DNA of 64,000 nt from Deltaproteobacteria bacterium. Lineage in GTDB: Bacteria > Desulfobacterota > Binatia > UBA1149 > JAJCZL01. The DNA lies in assembly GCA_029262415.1 (NCBI GenBank), contig JAJCZL010000056.1, forward strand, positions 62,001-126,000, written 5' to 3'. Below the pieces are notes generated by a model, which saw only the letters and a list, made by a program, of their open reading frames with translations, was not told the origin of the DNA and searched no databases. Below, piece after piece: positions 8,519-18,080 of the stretch (its first letter is position 1; each line of letters opens with the position of its first letter). Both the position numbers and the translations under genes were made by a program.

Positions 8519-9346
8519 TTGGAGTCTACCCTTCTACAAATAACCGCGACCGCGTACTTGGCCGCGGCCGCTTTGTTCGTGGCCCCTGTGGTGCGACCCG
8601 GTACGGTCTCCGCACGGATCGCCCCGGCCGTCCTCGCGCTGGGTTTCACGCTTCATACCATGGCGGTACTGTGGCGGACGATTGCCGTGGGTACGGTACC
8701 GGTGACCGACTTCGGCGAGGGGCTGTCGTTCTTTGCGTGGCTGACCGCCGGCAGCTTTCTCGTATTGCAGCGCCGCACCCGCCTCAGCGCTGTTGGCGCC
8801 GTGGTCGGTCCGCTCGTGTTCGTGTTGACGCTTGCGGCCGTGCTGACTTATAAGCACGTAGAGAACGTCCCGACACTTCTCCAGAACCCGTGGCTGCCGG
8901 TGCACGTGACGTTGGCGTTTCTCGGTAACGCGGTGTTTGGCCTGGCCTTCGCTGTCAGCGTTATCTACCTGGTGCAGGAGCGGATGCTGAAGTCGCACCG
9001 TAACGCCCAGATGATCCTGCGGCTGCCGTCGCTCGAACAGCTCGATCGTCTCAACTATCGCTGTCTTGCCTGGGGTTTTCCGTTGCTCACACTGGGGATA
9101 ATCAGTGGCGGAGTGTTCGCGATGCACACCTCGGGCAGGTTTTGGTCTTGGGAGCCGCGCGAACTGTTGTCCTTGCTGACTTGGATGCTGTACGCGGGGC
9201 TCTTGCAGTTCCGGCTTACCGCCGGCCTGCGTGGCCGCCGTGCGGCGGCGCTGACCATCATCGGCTTCGGCGTTCTCGTGGCCTCCTTCCTGTCGGTGAA
9301 CTTACTGCCGTTGGCCGGTCGCCATGGCGGAGGGCTCGGGTCCTAG
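8519..9346 (+). CDS. CcsA/CcmC-family cytochrome c assembly (HemX-like) membrane protein
   Basis: Polytopic inner-membrane protein of the CcsA/CcmF/CcmC superfamily, about eight membrane segments. The haem-binding tryptophan-rich loop is visible as FWSWEPRELLSLLTW, preceded by GVFAMHTSG, and conserved histidines (TLHTMAVLWR, YKHVENV, VHVTLAFLG) lie in loops. I start at the TTG at 8519, which has GGAGAG eight bases upstream; the reading frame from 8447 would add an Arg-rich, non-hydrophobic extension. Placed directly before hemA, as in many bacteria where the HemX-type protein is linked to haem synthesis; it may tune glutamyl-tRNA reductase level or serve cytochrome c maturation. Confidence 0.85.
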   Translation: MESTLLQITATAYLAAAALFVAPVVRPGTVSARIAPAVLALGFTLHTMAVLWRTIAVGTVPVTDFGEGLSFFAWLTAGSFLVLQRRTRLSAVGAVVGPLVFVLTLAAVLTYKHVENVPTLLQNPWLPVHVTLAFLGNAVFGLAFAVSVIYLVQERMLKSHRNAQMILRLPSLEQLDRLNYRCLAWGFPLLTLGIISGGVFAMHTSGRFWSWEPRELLSLLTWMLYAGLLQFRLTAGLRGRRAAALTIIGFGVLVASFLSVNLLPLAGRHGGGLGS

Positions 9347-9364
9347 CACCTGCCCGCGAGCGTC

Positions 9365-10651
9365 GTGTCGAATCAACTCCTCATCGTCGGGGTTAACCAC
9401 CAGACCGCACCGGTCGAGTTGCGCGAAAACCTGGCTCCAGCCAACGGGGAGCTTCCCGAGCTCGGGCGTCGGGTCACCGCGCTGCAAGGCGTCGAAGAGG
9501 CGGTGGTTCTCTCGACCTGCAACCGTGTCGAGATCGTAGCGTGCTGTAGCGAGACGCTAGAGGAGCCTGCCACGATGCACAGCAAACTCGCCGAGGAGCT
9601 GTTTCGTCCGACGGGACTGGACGCCGCGCGCTTCAGCGAGTGCCTGTTCGAACTCGAAGGTCGCGAAGCGGTTCGTCACGTCTTTCGCGTAGCATCAAGC
9701 CTGGATTCGATGGTTGTTGGAGAACCGCAGATCCTCGGCCAACTCAAAGAGCAATTCGCGGCGTTCGAGCAGACCGAGCTTTCGGGGCCGGTGCTCACGC
9801 GGGTGTTTCACAAGAGTTTTTCAGTCGCCAAGCGGGTGCGTACGGAAACCGGCGTCGCTTCGAGTGCGGTGTCGATCGCCTCGATCGCCACCGATCTTGC
9901 CAAACGCATTTTCGAGACGCTCGAGGGGCGCATGGTCATGCTGCTGGGCACCGGTGAAATGGGAGAGCTTGCGGCGCGCCATCTGTTTGCTGCCGGAGCC
10001 TCACAAATCATGGTGGCGAACCGGACCTTTGAGTCGGCCGTAGAACTTGCGCGCGAGTTCGGGGGCACTCCGGTTCCGATCGATCGTATGCAGAGTTACC
10101 TCCCGCTAGCCGACTTGGTGGTTGGTGCTGCCGGGGGCGGGCGCGTTCTCGACCGCCAAGACGTTGCTAAGGTGATGCGCGAGCGCAAGGGCGGTCCGGT
10201 TTTCTTCATCGACCTGGCGGTGCCACGCAACTTTGACGATACCATCAACGAACTCGAAAACGTCTACCTTTACGATATCGACGATCTGTCCTCGGTCGCC
10301 CAGGAGAATCGTCTGGACCGCGAACGCGAAGCTGTGCGCGGCGAGGCTATCATAGAGGACGAGGTTGATCGGTTCTGGCAGTGGTTCGAGAAGCTTGATG
10401 TCGCTCCGACGATTAGTGAACTCCGCGAACTCGCTGATGAGATTCGCGTGGCCGAACTTGCGCGCACGCTTCCCAAGCTGCACGCTACTTCTGACGAAGA
10501 TCTAGCTCGAATCGACCAGATGACGCGTTCGATGATGAAGAAGCTCCTGCATGGGCCGACCGTTGCTCTTAAGAGTCCCTCGACACCAGCCCAGGAGCGC
10601 GGAATGGTGAGCGCAGTACGCGAGCTTTTTGGCTTGGGGAAGCGCCGTTGA
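9365..10651 (+). CDS. hemA: Glutamyl-tRNA reductase
   Basis: First committed enzyme of the C5 haem pathway; reduces glutamyl-tRNA(Glu) to glutamate-1-semialdehyde with NADPH. The catalytic-domain motifs GVNHQTAPVELRE and STCNRVE (nucleophilic Cys) are present, then MVVGEPQILGQLK, the NADPH-binding stretch LLGTGEMGELAARHL and a C-terminal dimerisation helix region. 428 residues from a GTG start, normal length. Its stop overlaps the TTG start of hemC as TTGA. Confidence 0.96.
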   Translation: MSNQLLIVGVNHQTAPVELRENLAPANGELPELGRRVTALQGVEEAVVLSTCNRVEIVACCSETLEEPATMHSKLAEELFRPTGLDAARFSECLFELEGREAVRHVFRVASSLDSMVVGEPQILGQLKEQFAAFEQTELSGPVLTRVFHKSFSVAKRVRTETGVASSAVSIASIATDLAKRIFETLEGRMVMLLGTGEMGELAARHLFAAGASQIMVANRTFESAVELAREFGGTPVPIDRMQSYLPLADLVVGAAGGGRVLDRQDVAKVMRERKGGPVFFIDLAVPRNFDDTINELENVYLYDIDDLSSVAQENRLDREREAVRGEAIIEDEVDRFWQWFEKLDVAPTISELRELADEIRVAELARTLPKLHATSDEDLARIDQMTRSMMKKLLHGPTVALKSPSTPAQERGMVSAVRELFGLGKRR

Positions 10652-11598
10652 AGCTGCTACTAGGGACGCGCCGCAGTCCGCTCGCTCGGGTCCAGGCCGC
10701 GATGATAGCAGATATGGTGGTCGGGCTCGATGCTGCTGTCGAATGCGAGATCGTTGCGCTGCAAACCACCGGTGACGTCATCAAAGACCGACCGCTTCGC
10801 GACGCCGGGGGCAAAGGCTTATTCGTCAAAGAACTCGACGAAGCATTGCTTGGCGGTCGTATCGACTTCGGGGTGCACTCCTTCAAGGATGTGCCCACGG
10901 AACTTCCCGACGGTGTCATAGTCGCTGCCGTTCCTGAACGTGCCGACCCGCGCGATGTGATGGTCTCGTTGCAGGGATGGAATCTCGCGAGTTTGCCCGA
11001 GAGTGCCGTGATCGGCACCAGTAGCCTACGGCGGTCGGCGCAACTGCTGGCGGCTCGGCCCGATCTGCGAATAGTGCTGTTGCGCGGCAACGTACAAACG
11101 CGTCTTGCGCGACTGGCAAGCGGAGAAATCGACGCCACCCTGCTTGCGGCGGCCGGACTTGACCGGCTCGGCACAGACATCGCCCCGGCTCGGCGTGTGG
11201 AACTCGGCGAAGCGGAGATGATTCCTGCTCCAGCCCAAGGCGCGCTGGCCTTGACCGTTCGCAGTGGAGACCAACAGACAGCGGGACTGCTGGCCCGGCT
11301 GGAGTGTGCCAGTGCGCGCGTGTGCGTCGATGCTGAACGTGCGCTTGCGGGCGTGATGGGCGGCAGTTGCCACCTTCCGCTCGGCGTTTATGCGTCGATA
11401 GCTGAACAGGTTTTGCGCGTGAACGCCGTTGTGTGCTCGACTGACGGTGCCCGTGTGGTGAGCGACAGCACGTACGCGCAGGCGGCCGCAACCGACGCGA
11501 GCGCGGCGCGCGCTCTCGGGCGTACCCTCGGCGAGCGAATGCTGGCGGCCGGTGCGGGCGAGATTCTCCGGGAGGTTGAAGCGGAGAGTCGGCGTTGA
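10648..11598 (+). CDS. hemC: Hydroxymethylbilane synthase (porphobilinogen deaminase)
   Basis: Polymerises four porphobilinogens to hydroxymethylbilane on a dipyrromethane cofactor. Family motifs: GTRRSPLAR at the N-terminus, the catalytic loop KELDEALLGGRIDFGVHSFKD, the GTSSLRR segment, and MGGSCHLPLG whose Cys binds the cofactor. The TTG at 10648 overlaps the hemA TGA, and it puts the family's conserved beginning right at residue 2. The 316-residue product is normal. Confidence 0.96.
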   Translation: MKLLLGTRRSPLARVQAAMIADMVVGLDAAVECEIVALQTTGDVIKDRPLRDAGGKGLFVKELDEALLGGRIDFGVHSFKDVPTELPDGVIVAAVPERADPRDVMVSLQGWNLASLPESAVIGTSSLRRSAQLLAARPDLRIVLLRGNVQTRLARLASGEIDATLLAAAGLDRLGTDIAPARRVELGEAEMIPAPAQGALALTVRSGDQQTAGLLARLECASARVCVDAERALAGVMGGSCHLPLGVYASIAEQVLRVNAVVCSTDGARVVSDSTYAQAAATDASAARALGRTLGERMLAAGAGEILREVEAESRR

Positions 11599-13148
11599 GC
11601 AGGTCAGAGAACCACACAGGTTATCGGTCGGTCTCAGCACTCGCTGTTCAGGTTGCGCTGGTCGGCGCCGGTCCCGGAGATCCCGGCCTCATTACCGTCA
11701 AAGGTGCGGAGGCGTTGCGCCGAGCGGATGTCGTTTTGTATGACGCGCTCGCCAACCCTCGCCTGCTCGATCTTGCGCCTGCTCATGCCGAACTGCTGTT
11801 GGTCGGTAAGCGCCACGGCAAGACCTCGGTCGCGCAAGAAGAGGTCGAGCGTCTGATTGTCGAGCATGCGCGCGCCGGCAAGTTCGTGGTGCGGCTCAAA
11901 GGCGGCGATCCGGTTTTGTTTGGACGCGGCGGCGAGGAAGCCGAAGCCTGTGTGGCGGCGGGGGTCTCTTTCGAGATCATCCCCGGAGTGACCTCGGCGT
12001 TGGCGGTTCCGGCCTACGCCGGGGTGCCGGTTACACACCGCAAGCACGCGTCAAGCGTAACTATTCTGACTGGACGTCCGGGTGTCGCGCGCGCCGGACT
12101 TGCGTACAACTGGGAGGCCCTCGCGTGCTCGGGCGATACCTTGGTGTTTGTAATGGCGGTGCTCTCTTTGCCTGAGATCGCAGACAAACTGATCGCGGCG
12201 GGCATGGACGGTGCGACGCCTGCAGTGGCTGTTCGTTGGGGGACTACACCGCGCCAGCGAACTCTGAGAGCGACACTCGCGACTTTGCCCGAGGTTGCCC
12301 GAACGGCACGTCTGCGTCCGCCGGCGGTTCTGGTTGTCGGTGAAGTCGCTGCGCTGGCCGAATCACTCTCGTGGTACGAGCGGTTACCACTATTTGGACG
12401 TCGCATCGTCGTGACCAGACCACGTCACCAAGCCAAGAAGTTCGCCGATGCGCTCGAGTTACTCGGCGCCGAGATCATTGCTTATCCTACGGTTGACATC
12501 GCACCGCCGGCAGATCCTGCGCCGGTTGTCGCGGTCATGGATAGGATCGGCTCGTATGATTGGCTAGTGCTTACCAGCGTCAACGGTGTCGAGCGTTTCT
12601 TCGAGGAGTTCTTCGCGCACGGTTACGACGTTCGCTCGCTTGCCGGGGTACGCGTTGCCGCGATCGGCCCTGCGACGGCCGATGCCATCGAGTGCCGCGG
12701 CATTCGTGTGGAGGCCCAGCCAGCCGAGTACCGTGCCGAGGCGTTGCTCGAATCGCTTGGTGATGTCGCCGGGAAAAGTGTGCTGCTAGCCCGCGCCGAG
12801 GTTGCCCGAGAAGTGCTGCCCGACACCTTGCGCGAGCGTGGGGCTCGGGTCGACGTCGTTTCGCTCTATTGTGCAACACTACCGAAGGCCGAACCGCTGG
12901 CTGATGCCGGAGGCATCGACCTGTTGACCTTCACCAGTTCGAGTACCGTCGACAATTTTGTGGCGCTGAATCCTGGTCGCGGCGAAGATATTCTGGCGAC
13001 CGTACCAGTAGCGGTGATCGGCCCAATCACCGCGCGGACTTTGCTGGGCTACGGGGTCGAACCCGCCCTGATGCCCTCCTCCTATACAGTCCCTGACCTG
13101 GCCGCCGAAATCGTACGTTATTTTGCAAACCGGTCGGCAGTAAAATAG
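11595..13148 (+). CDS. Uroporphyrinogen-III C-methyltransferase / uroporphyrinogen-III synthase fusion
   Basis: Two-domain enzyme at the haem/sirohaem-cobalamin branch point. Residues about 15-255 are CobA/SUMT (VALVGAGPGDPGLITVKG, VRLKGGDPVLFGRGGEE, PGVTSALAVPAYAGVPVTHR), which methylates uroporphyrinogen III to precorrin-2. Residues about 260-510 are HemD (RIVVTRPRHQAK, YDWLVLTSVNGVERF, TFTSSSTVDNF), which closes hydroxymethylbilane with D-ring inversion. Such CobA-HemD fusions are common in deltaproteobacteria, clostridia and others. The TTG start at 11595 overlaps the hemC stop as TTGA. Confidence 0.95.
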   Translation: MSRSENHTGYRSVSALAVQVALVGAGPGDPGLITVKGAEALRRADVVLYDALANPRLLDLAPAHAELLLVGKRHGKTSVAQEEVERLIVEHARAGKFVVRLKGGDPVLFGRGGEEAEACVAAGVSFEIIPGVTSALAVPAYAGVPVTHRKHASSVTILTGRPGVARAGLAYNWEALACSGDTLVFVMAVLSLPEIADKLIAAGMDGATPAVAVRWGTTPRQRTLRATLATLPEVARTARLRPPAVLVVGEVAALAESLSWYERLPLFGRRIVVTRPRHQAKKFADALELLGAEIIAYPTVDIAPPADPAPVVAVMDRIGSYDWLVLTSVNGVERFFEEFFAHGYDVRSLAGVRVAAIGPATADAIECRGIRVEAQPAEYRAEALLESLGDVAGKSVLLARAEVAREVLPDTLRERGARVDVVSLYCATLPKAEPLADAGGIDLLTFTSSSTVDNFVALNPGRGEDILATVPVAVIGPITARTLLGYGVEPALMPSSYTVPDLAAEIVRYFANRSAVK

Positions 13149-13158
13149 TCTTCCACCC

Positions 13159-14127
13159 ATGCCATTTCCGCAGCAACGTCTGCGCCGTCTTCGGCAGACT
13201 CCAACCCTCCGGGCAATGGTCCGTGAGACCAGGGTCACGCCGGACGACCTGATTCTCCCGCTTTTTGTCGTACCCGGCACGGGTGTCGAAAATCCCGTGG
13301 CTTCGATGCCTGGGGTGGCACAGATGTCGGCGGACAAGATCGTGGAAGCTGCCCGCCGCGCCCATGGTGCCGGCTTGCCGGCGGTCATACTTTTTGGCAT
13401 TCCCGAGCAAAAAGATGCTGGCGGCAGCGATGCCTACCAGCCCGACGGGGTGGTTCAGCGCGCGGTCGGCGCTTTAAAGACTGCGCTGCCTGATCTTGCC
13501 GTTATCACCGACGTGTGCCTGTGTGAGTACACCGATCACGGACATTGCGGTGTGCTCGACGGCGAAAAGATCGTTAATGACGCGACCCTTGAATTGTTGG
13601 CGCGCGAGGCCGTCTCACATGCCGAGGCCGGCGCCGACATTGTGGCGCCGTCCGACATGATGGATGGACGAATTGCAGCCGTGCGACACGCCTTGGACGA
13701 GGCCGGGTTCTCCGAGCTCCCGGTGATGTCTTACGCCGCGAAATACTGCTCGGGTTTTTACGGGCCATTCAGGGATGCGGCTGGGTCGGCACCGTCGTTC
13801 GGCGATCGCAGCACGTACCAAATGGATCCAGCTAACACCGACGAAGCGCTTCGCGAAGTCGAACTCGATCTCGCCGAAGGGGCCGACATCGTAATGGTCA
13901 AACCTGCGATGCCTTACCTCGACATTTTGCGTCGGGTAAAGGATCGTTTCGGCGTGCCGACTGCCGCCTACCAGGTAAGCGGCGAGTATGCGATGATCAA
14001 AGCGGCTTGCGAGCGTGGCTGGCTTGACCAGAAACGGGTTGTGCACGAGTCTTTGACGTCGATCAAGCGTGCTGGAGCCGACATGATCATCACTTATTTC
14101 GCAGCCGATGTTGTGAAGGAACTTTGA
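13159..14127 (+). CDS. hemB: Porphobilinogen synthase (delta-aminolevulinic acid dehydratase), zinc type
   Basis: Condenses two 5-aminolevulinate molecules to porphobilinogen. DVCLCEYTDHGHCG supplies the three cysteines that bind catalytic zinc, so this is the zinc-dependent class rather than the magnesium-only class with aspartates. The two Schiff-base lysines lie in SYAAKYCSGFYGPFRDA and in the MVKPAMPYLD segment; YQVSGEYAMIKAA is also conserved. 322 residues, ATG start ten bases after the cobA-hemD stop. It completes ccsA-hemA-hemC-cobA/hemD-hemB. Confidence 0.97.
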   Translation: MPFPQQRLRRLRQTPTLRAMVRETRVTPDDLILPLFVVPGTGVENPVASMPGVAQMSADKIVEAARRAHGAGLPAVILFGIPEQKDAGGSDAYQPDGVVQRAVGALKTALPDLAVITDVCLCEYTDHGHCGVLDGEKIVNDATLELLAREAVSHAEAGADIVAPSDMMDGRIAAVRHALDEAGFSELPVMSYAAKYCSGFYGPFRDAAGSAPSFGDRSTYQMDPANTDEALREVELDLAEGADIVMVKPAMPYLDILRRVKDRFGVPTAAYQVSGEYAMIKAACERGWLDQKRVVHESLTSIKRAGADMIITYFAADVVKEL

Positions 14128-15587
14128 AAGAAACAACCCGATATGCGATGCGTGGGCTTGCAGATCATCGAGGTAGAACAGTTGTTTTTGCTTGGCTGAT
14201 AGCAGTCGCAATGCTGCTGTCGTCGTCGTCAGTGTTGGCCTCGGTCGCGATGGAGAAAGAGGTCGGTGCCGACATCGTCAAGCAGGTCCGTCAGAGCCAA
14301 GGCTACGTGTTCGACGACTACGAAATCAACGCAGTAGTCGCCGAGATTGGCGAGAAGTTGGTCGCTGCGTTGGGTACGCAGCCTTTTGAGTACGATTTCT
14401 TCGTCGTCAATGACGACAGCATTAACGCTTTTGCGATCCCGGGCGGCAAGGTCTTTGTGCACGCAGGCCTGATCGCCAGAGTCGGCAGTGAAGACGAACT
14501 GGCCGGACTTCTCGGTCACGAGATCGCACACGTCGCCGCGCATCACGCCATCCGCCAACAACAGAAAGCGTCGCTGGCCAACTACGCGGCGTTGCTTGGG
14601 ATCTTTGCGGCGGTGCTGAACCCGGTATTGGGCCAGGCGGCAATCGCGGCCAGCCAAACCGCGATGCTTTCCTATCAGCGCGACATGGAGCGGGAGGCCG
14701 ATTTCCTCGGGGTGGGGTACTCCGAAGAGGCCGGCTTCGACCCTCATGCGATGCTTCAACTACTGCGTGTTATCTACGACGACCAAAAGCTTAACCCGAC
14801 CAGCATACCTCCGTACTTTCTCTCCCACCCACTGACCGGTGAGCGTATGGCGAACCTCGAATCCAGGCTAAAGAAGCTCGAGTGGGACGGTAAACCCGCG
14901 GCCGCGAGCCATCGGCTCGAACGTGCGCAGGCGATCGCACGCGCGAATGCGCAGACCCGTCGTGCCGCAGTCCCCGATTACCAACGCCGACTCGCCCAGG
15001 CCTCGGCTGCTGAGCGGCCTAACGCGCTCGAAATGATCGGTATCCTGATGGCCCATGGTGAAGACTGGGCGCTTGCAGAAAATTACCTAGAAGAAGCCGA
15101 ACAAGCCGGTCGTAACGTAGATCGTGAACTCGGACGCACATACATGCGGCGTGGGCGTTTTGATGAGGCTGCTGTGCGGCTCGAACGTGCAGTAGCGGCG
15201 CAACCGAAAGACTGGAACGCGCTTTCGGATCTCGGAGCGACGGAATACCAGCGCGGCAACTACTCTAAAGCCGCGCAGTACGGGGAGCGCTCGCTCGCGC
15301 TCTACCGCTATCGCCCCGACGTTGAGCGCGCGCTTGGGCGTACGCGAGAGAAACTGGGAAGTGCGGGCCTCGGGTACTACCACTTCGCGCGCGCTGCTGA
15401 GCTCGAAAATCGACCTGCGCAGGCGCTTGGGTACTACATGAAAGCACTCGAACAGCTTCCGGACGAAGACGAACACCGCAAGGACATCGCAGAGAAGGTC
15501 AAAGAACTCGCCAAGAAGACCGGCGGTGCGCCGCAGCGTCCGGACCCGCAAGCGCGTCGTGACCGTGGGGAACCGCGCGCACATTGA
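14124..15587 (+). CDS. M48-family zinc metalloprotease with TPR repeats (BepA-like)
   Basis: Exported metalloprotease related to BepA/YfgC, which acts in periplasmic quality control of outer membrane proteins. A signal peptide (residues about 20-40, WLIAVAMLLSSSSVLA) is followed by the M48 domain with zinc motif HEIAHVAAHH and the downstream ligand Glu in DMEREADFLG. Residues about 290-480 form tetratricopeptide repeats. The TTG start overlaps the hemB stop (TTGA), so it is translated with the haem operon although its role is different. 487 residues, close to BepA in size. Confidence 0.9.
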   Translation: MKETTRYAMRGLADHRGRTVVFAWLIAVAMLLSSSSVLASVAMEKEVGADIVKQVRQSQGYVFDDYEINAVVAEIGEKLVAALGTQPFEYDFFVVNDDSINAFAIPGGKVFVHAGLIARVGSEDELAGLLGHEIAHVAAHHAIRQQQKASLANYAALLGIFAAVLNPVLGQAAIAASQTAMLSYQRDMEREADFLGVGYSEEAGFDPHAMLQLLRVIYDDQKLNPTSIPPYFLSHPLTGERMANLESRLKKLEWDGKPAAASHRLERAQAIARANAQTRRAAVPDYQRRLAQASAAERPNALEMIGILMAHGEDWALAENYLEEAEQAGRNVDRELGRTYMRRGRFDEAAVRLERAVAAQPKDWNALSDLGATEYQRGNYSKAAQYGERSLALYRYRPDVERALGRTREKLGSAGLGYYHFARAAELENRPAQALGYYMKALEQLPDEDEHRKDIAEKVKELAKKTGGAPQRPDPQARRDRGEPRAH

Positions 15588-16663
15588 AGAAGCTTTCGCC
15601 TGTCACCGGGCGCGTCGCGCGGATGCACGGTTACGTGCCTGGTGAGCAGCCGGCGGGCGGCGCGCTGATCAAGCTTAACACCAACGAAAACCCGTACCCG
15701 CCCACACCGCAGGTTGCCGAGGCCGTAGCGAGCGAAGCTGCCGGCGCCGGTTTGCGTCTGTATCCGTCGCCGATGGCTGATGCTTTGCGTGAAAAAGCCG
15801 CGCAAGTCTATGCGCTGAGTCCGGCGCAGGTGCTGGTGGGCAACGGTTCCGATGACATCCTCGCGATTTGTCTTCGCGCGTGTGTCAGTGAGGGAGACGA
15901 GGTGGCCTATACCGTCCCCACATACTTCGTATACCGTACGCTAGTCGATATCGCGGGTGCACGGCGCGTCGAGATTCCGTATGTGCCGGCCGATGACGGC
16001 CGTGGTAGCACCGCGCCGCAGATCGTACGCTTGCCCGATGCACTGGTTGAGTCGGGCGCACGGGTAAAGTTTGTTTGTAGCCCGAACTCACCGCTTGGCT
16101 ATGTCGTTCCGCTTGAAGAGGTCGCCAGGTTGGCGGCGGCGTCGACAGGCTTGGTCGTCGCCGATGAAGCCTACGGCGATTTCGGCGAAGGATCGGCGAT
16201 CGAGCTTCTGGCCGATCACCCAAATCTTTTGGTCGCACGAAGCTTCTCTAAGTCGTACTCGCTTGCCGGTGCGCGCCTTGGCTTGGCCTTTGCTTCGCCG
16301 CAGCTGCTCGCGGGGCTTGCTAAGGTCAAAGACTCCTACAACGTTTCACGGTTCTCGCTGGCAGCGGGCGTCGCCGCGCTCGATGACCAAGACTGGATGC
16401 GCGGCAACGTAGCGAAAGTGAAGGCGACGCGTGCACGTACTGTCGCCGAACTCCGAGTCAAGGGGTGGGCAGTACGCGAGAGCGGGGCGAACTTCATCTG
16501 GATTGACTGCTCGGCGCAGGGGGGCAAGCCGGTATACGACCGGCTTCGTGCCCGTAACGTCTTAGTCCGCTGGTTCGACGAACCCGGGCTCACTGACGGC
16601 ATCCGCGTTACCATCGGAACCGACGAGGAAATGAGTACTTTCCTAAGCGCGATCGCGTCTTAA
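15584..16663 (+). CDS. hisC: Histidinol-phosphate aminotransferase
   Basis: PLP-dependent class II aminotransferase of histidine synthesis, converting imidazole-acetol phosphate to histidinol phosphate. Motifs: KLNTNENPYPPTP near the N-terminus, VGNGSDDIL (phosphate cup), VVADEAYGDF (Asp binding the PLP nitrogen), and SFSKSYSLAGARLG with the Schiff-base lysine. Starts with TTG in a TTGA overlap with the protease gene, making it the last gene of the chain. Its substrate range could include aromatic acids, as for some HisC2 proteins. Confidence 0.93.
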   Translation: MKKLSPVTGRVARMHGYVPGEQPAGGALIKLNTNENPYPPTPQVAEAVASEAAGAGLRLYPSPMADALREKAAQVYALSPAQVLVGNGSDDILAICLRACVSEGDEVAYTVPTYFVYRTLVDIAGARRVEIPYVPADDGRGSTAPQIVRLPDALVESGARVKFVCSPNSPLGYVVPLEEVARLAAASTGLVVADEAYGDFGEGSAIELLADHPNLLVARSFSKSYSLAGARLGLAFASPQLLAGLAKVKDSYNVSRFSLAAGVAALDDQDWMRGNVAKVKATRARTVAELRVKGWAVRESGANFIWIDCSAQGGKPVYDRLRARNVLVRWFDEPGLTDGIRVTIGTDEEMSTFLSAIAS

Positions 16664-16862
16664 CGTCGGCTGACAATCTCGCGGCCCAAGGCTGCCGCGG
16701 CTCGGACGATGTGGTGGCTGCGGGTTTATGTCCGAAGGTTCCAGACCGGAGTCTTCCGCGACGGGCACGAACCGGTGTCCGAGCAACAACTGATGCGATA
16801 GAGTTCCCGGTGCGCGTTCGCTTTGAGGGACGGGCTGAGTAGCACCGACGCGGAGTGACCGT

Positions 16863-17726
16863 CTAGGTAAGTAACTCAATTGCGTCGCCGACTTTGACGT
16901 GACCGGGCGTTTCAACCGCTGCATACACACCTAAGTTACCGCCCGCCTCGCGCACCAGTGACCTCATAACACCCGGGTCTTTGCGGAGATCCTCAAATCC
17001 GTGCGTGGTCATCACGCACCGCGGGCATTCCATCGTTACTATGATTATCGCGTCTCCGATCCCTAGACGGCGTCCGTGCCACTCTTGCTCCGGAAACGCA
17101 GCCGAGGAGCTGGTCTCAGATACCACCAGATTGGGGCGAAACCTACGCACGTCAAAGACCGAGTCCGGTGCTTTGTATTGCATCGAGCGCAGTGAGGCTT
17201 CTGAAAGTAGCAACAGAGGGAAGGCGTCGAAGTAAGTACCCGGAGGCGATTCAAATTCGAACAGCTCAGGTGGGAAGCGCGACAGGTCGGGCAACGGCTC
17301 GTCAGGACTCCGGCCGAAAATGGAACGCATTTCATCCTCCATGTCCTCGTGGCTGGGTGCACCGCGGCGGTAATGGTCAAGCGCTTCGGCGGAGAGCAAC
17401 GGCCAAAGAGTGACGTTGTGATCGACTGCTGCAGACAATCGATCGTTCACATCGAGAGCGCCGGTTGCGATGGTCGAACCGTCGGGGAGGGTGATCTCGG
17501 CAGGGCTCGATCCGGCCACGCCCGGTGAGTCGATATATCGGGCATTCAGTTTCATCAGAGCGGGGATTTTTTTCGCGCCACGAATACCGCCACGCACTTC
17601 GTCGCGAACTGCCCAGGCGCGGTCGCCGGGGAGGCCTCGCTTGGTGAGTTCGGCTTCGTTGAGAATCTCGCCACCCATGCTTTTGACCGGATAGCGCCTG
17701 AGTTCTTTGAGTACGCCGACTTGCAT
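16863..17726 (-). CDS. MOSC-domain molybdenum cofactor sulfur-binding protein (YcbX/mARC-like)
   Basis: An N-terminal MOSC_N beta-barrel (LKELRRYPVKSMGGE, LPGDRAWAVRD) is followed by a MOSC domain with RFRPNLVV and ECPRCVMTTHGFEDL. The Cys of the CPRC segment is the residue that in YcbX and mARC coordinates molybdenum, so this is probably a molybdenum reductase of N-hydroxylated compounds. I start at the ATG at 17726, which has GGGGAG seven bases upstream; an upstream in-frame start would add 15 unrelated residues. It stands alone, between hisC and the divergent secreted-protein gene. 287 residues. Confidence 0.88.
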   Translation of the reverse strand: MQVGVLKELRRYPVKSMGGEILNEAELTKRGLPGDRAWAVRDEVRGGIRGAKKIPALMKLNARYIDSPGVAGSSPAEITLPDGSTIATGALDVNDRLSAAVDHNVTLWPLLSAEALDHYRRGAPSHEDMEDEMRSIFGRSPDEPLPDLSRFPPELFEFESPPGTYFDAFPLLLLSEASLRSMQYKAPDSVFDVRRFRPNLVVSETSSSAAFPEQEWHGRRLGIGDAIIIVTMECPRCVMTTHGFEDLRKDPGVMRSLVREAGGNLGVYAAVETPGHVKVGDAIELLT

Positions 17727-18080
17727 GTGGTTCTCCCCGCCGGTTATGCGGCGTAGCGCCGAATAAAGCACAGGGGCACAGCGAGACCCAACCAGACATC
17801 ATTTCGATATCGGGGGAACTGAAAAACAGCGAGTCGCTGAATAGCCCGTTCTTCGCGCGTACAACAAACCGCATAAGGGGCTTTGCGGCGTTCTTTGGCG
17901 CAAGGTTTGTGTCGCTCTTCAAGGCGCGTCGGCGACACGCCGGGTAGCGCTATGTTTTCGTCACTAGGCGGCTACGTATCACGTGCAGGACGCTGCACTT
18001 TTACTACTGGTTTCCCGCAAACCAGGATTTGCTCATCTCGGCACGCACCTTGCGATAGCGGCGAGTGAGGTAAGTCTAAG
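17727..18080 (+). other. Intergenic region between divergent genes
   Basis: About 350 bases with no convincing gene. It must hold the promoters for the MOSC gene (minus) and the secreted dockerin-like protein (plus). I see an imperfectly spaced inverted repeat, GTGTCGC at 17909-17915 and GCGACAC at 17932-17938, and a lone -10-like TATGTT at 17951, but no matching -35. No tRNA, riboswitch or terminator is recognisable. Confidence 0.5.
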
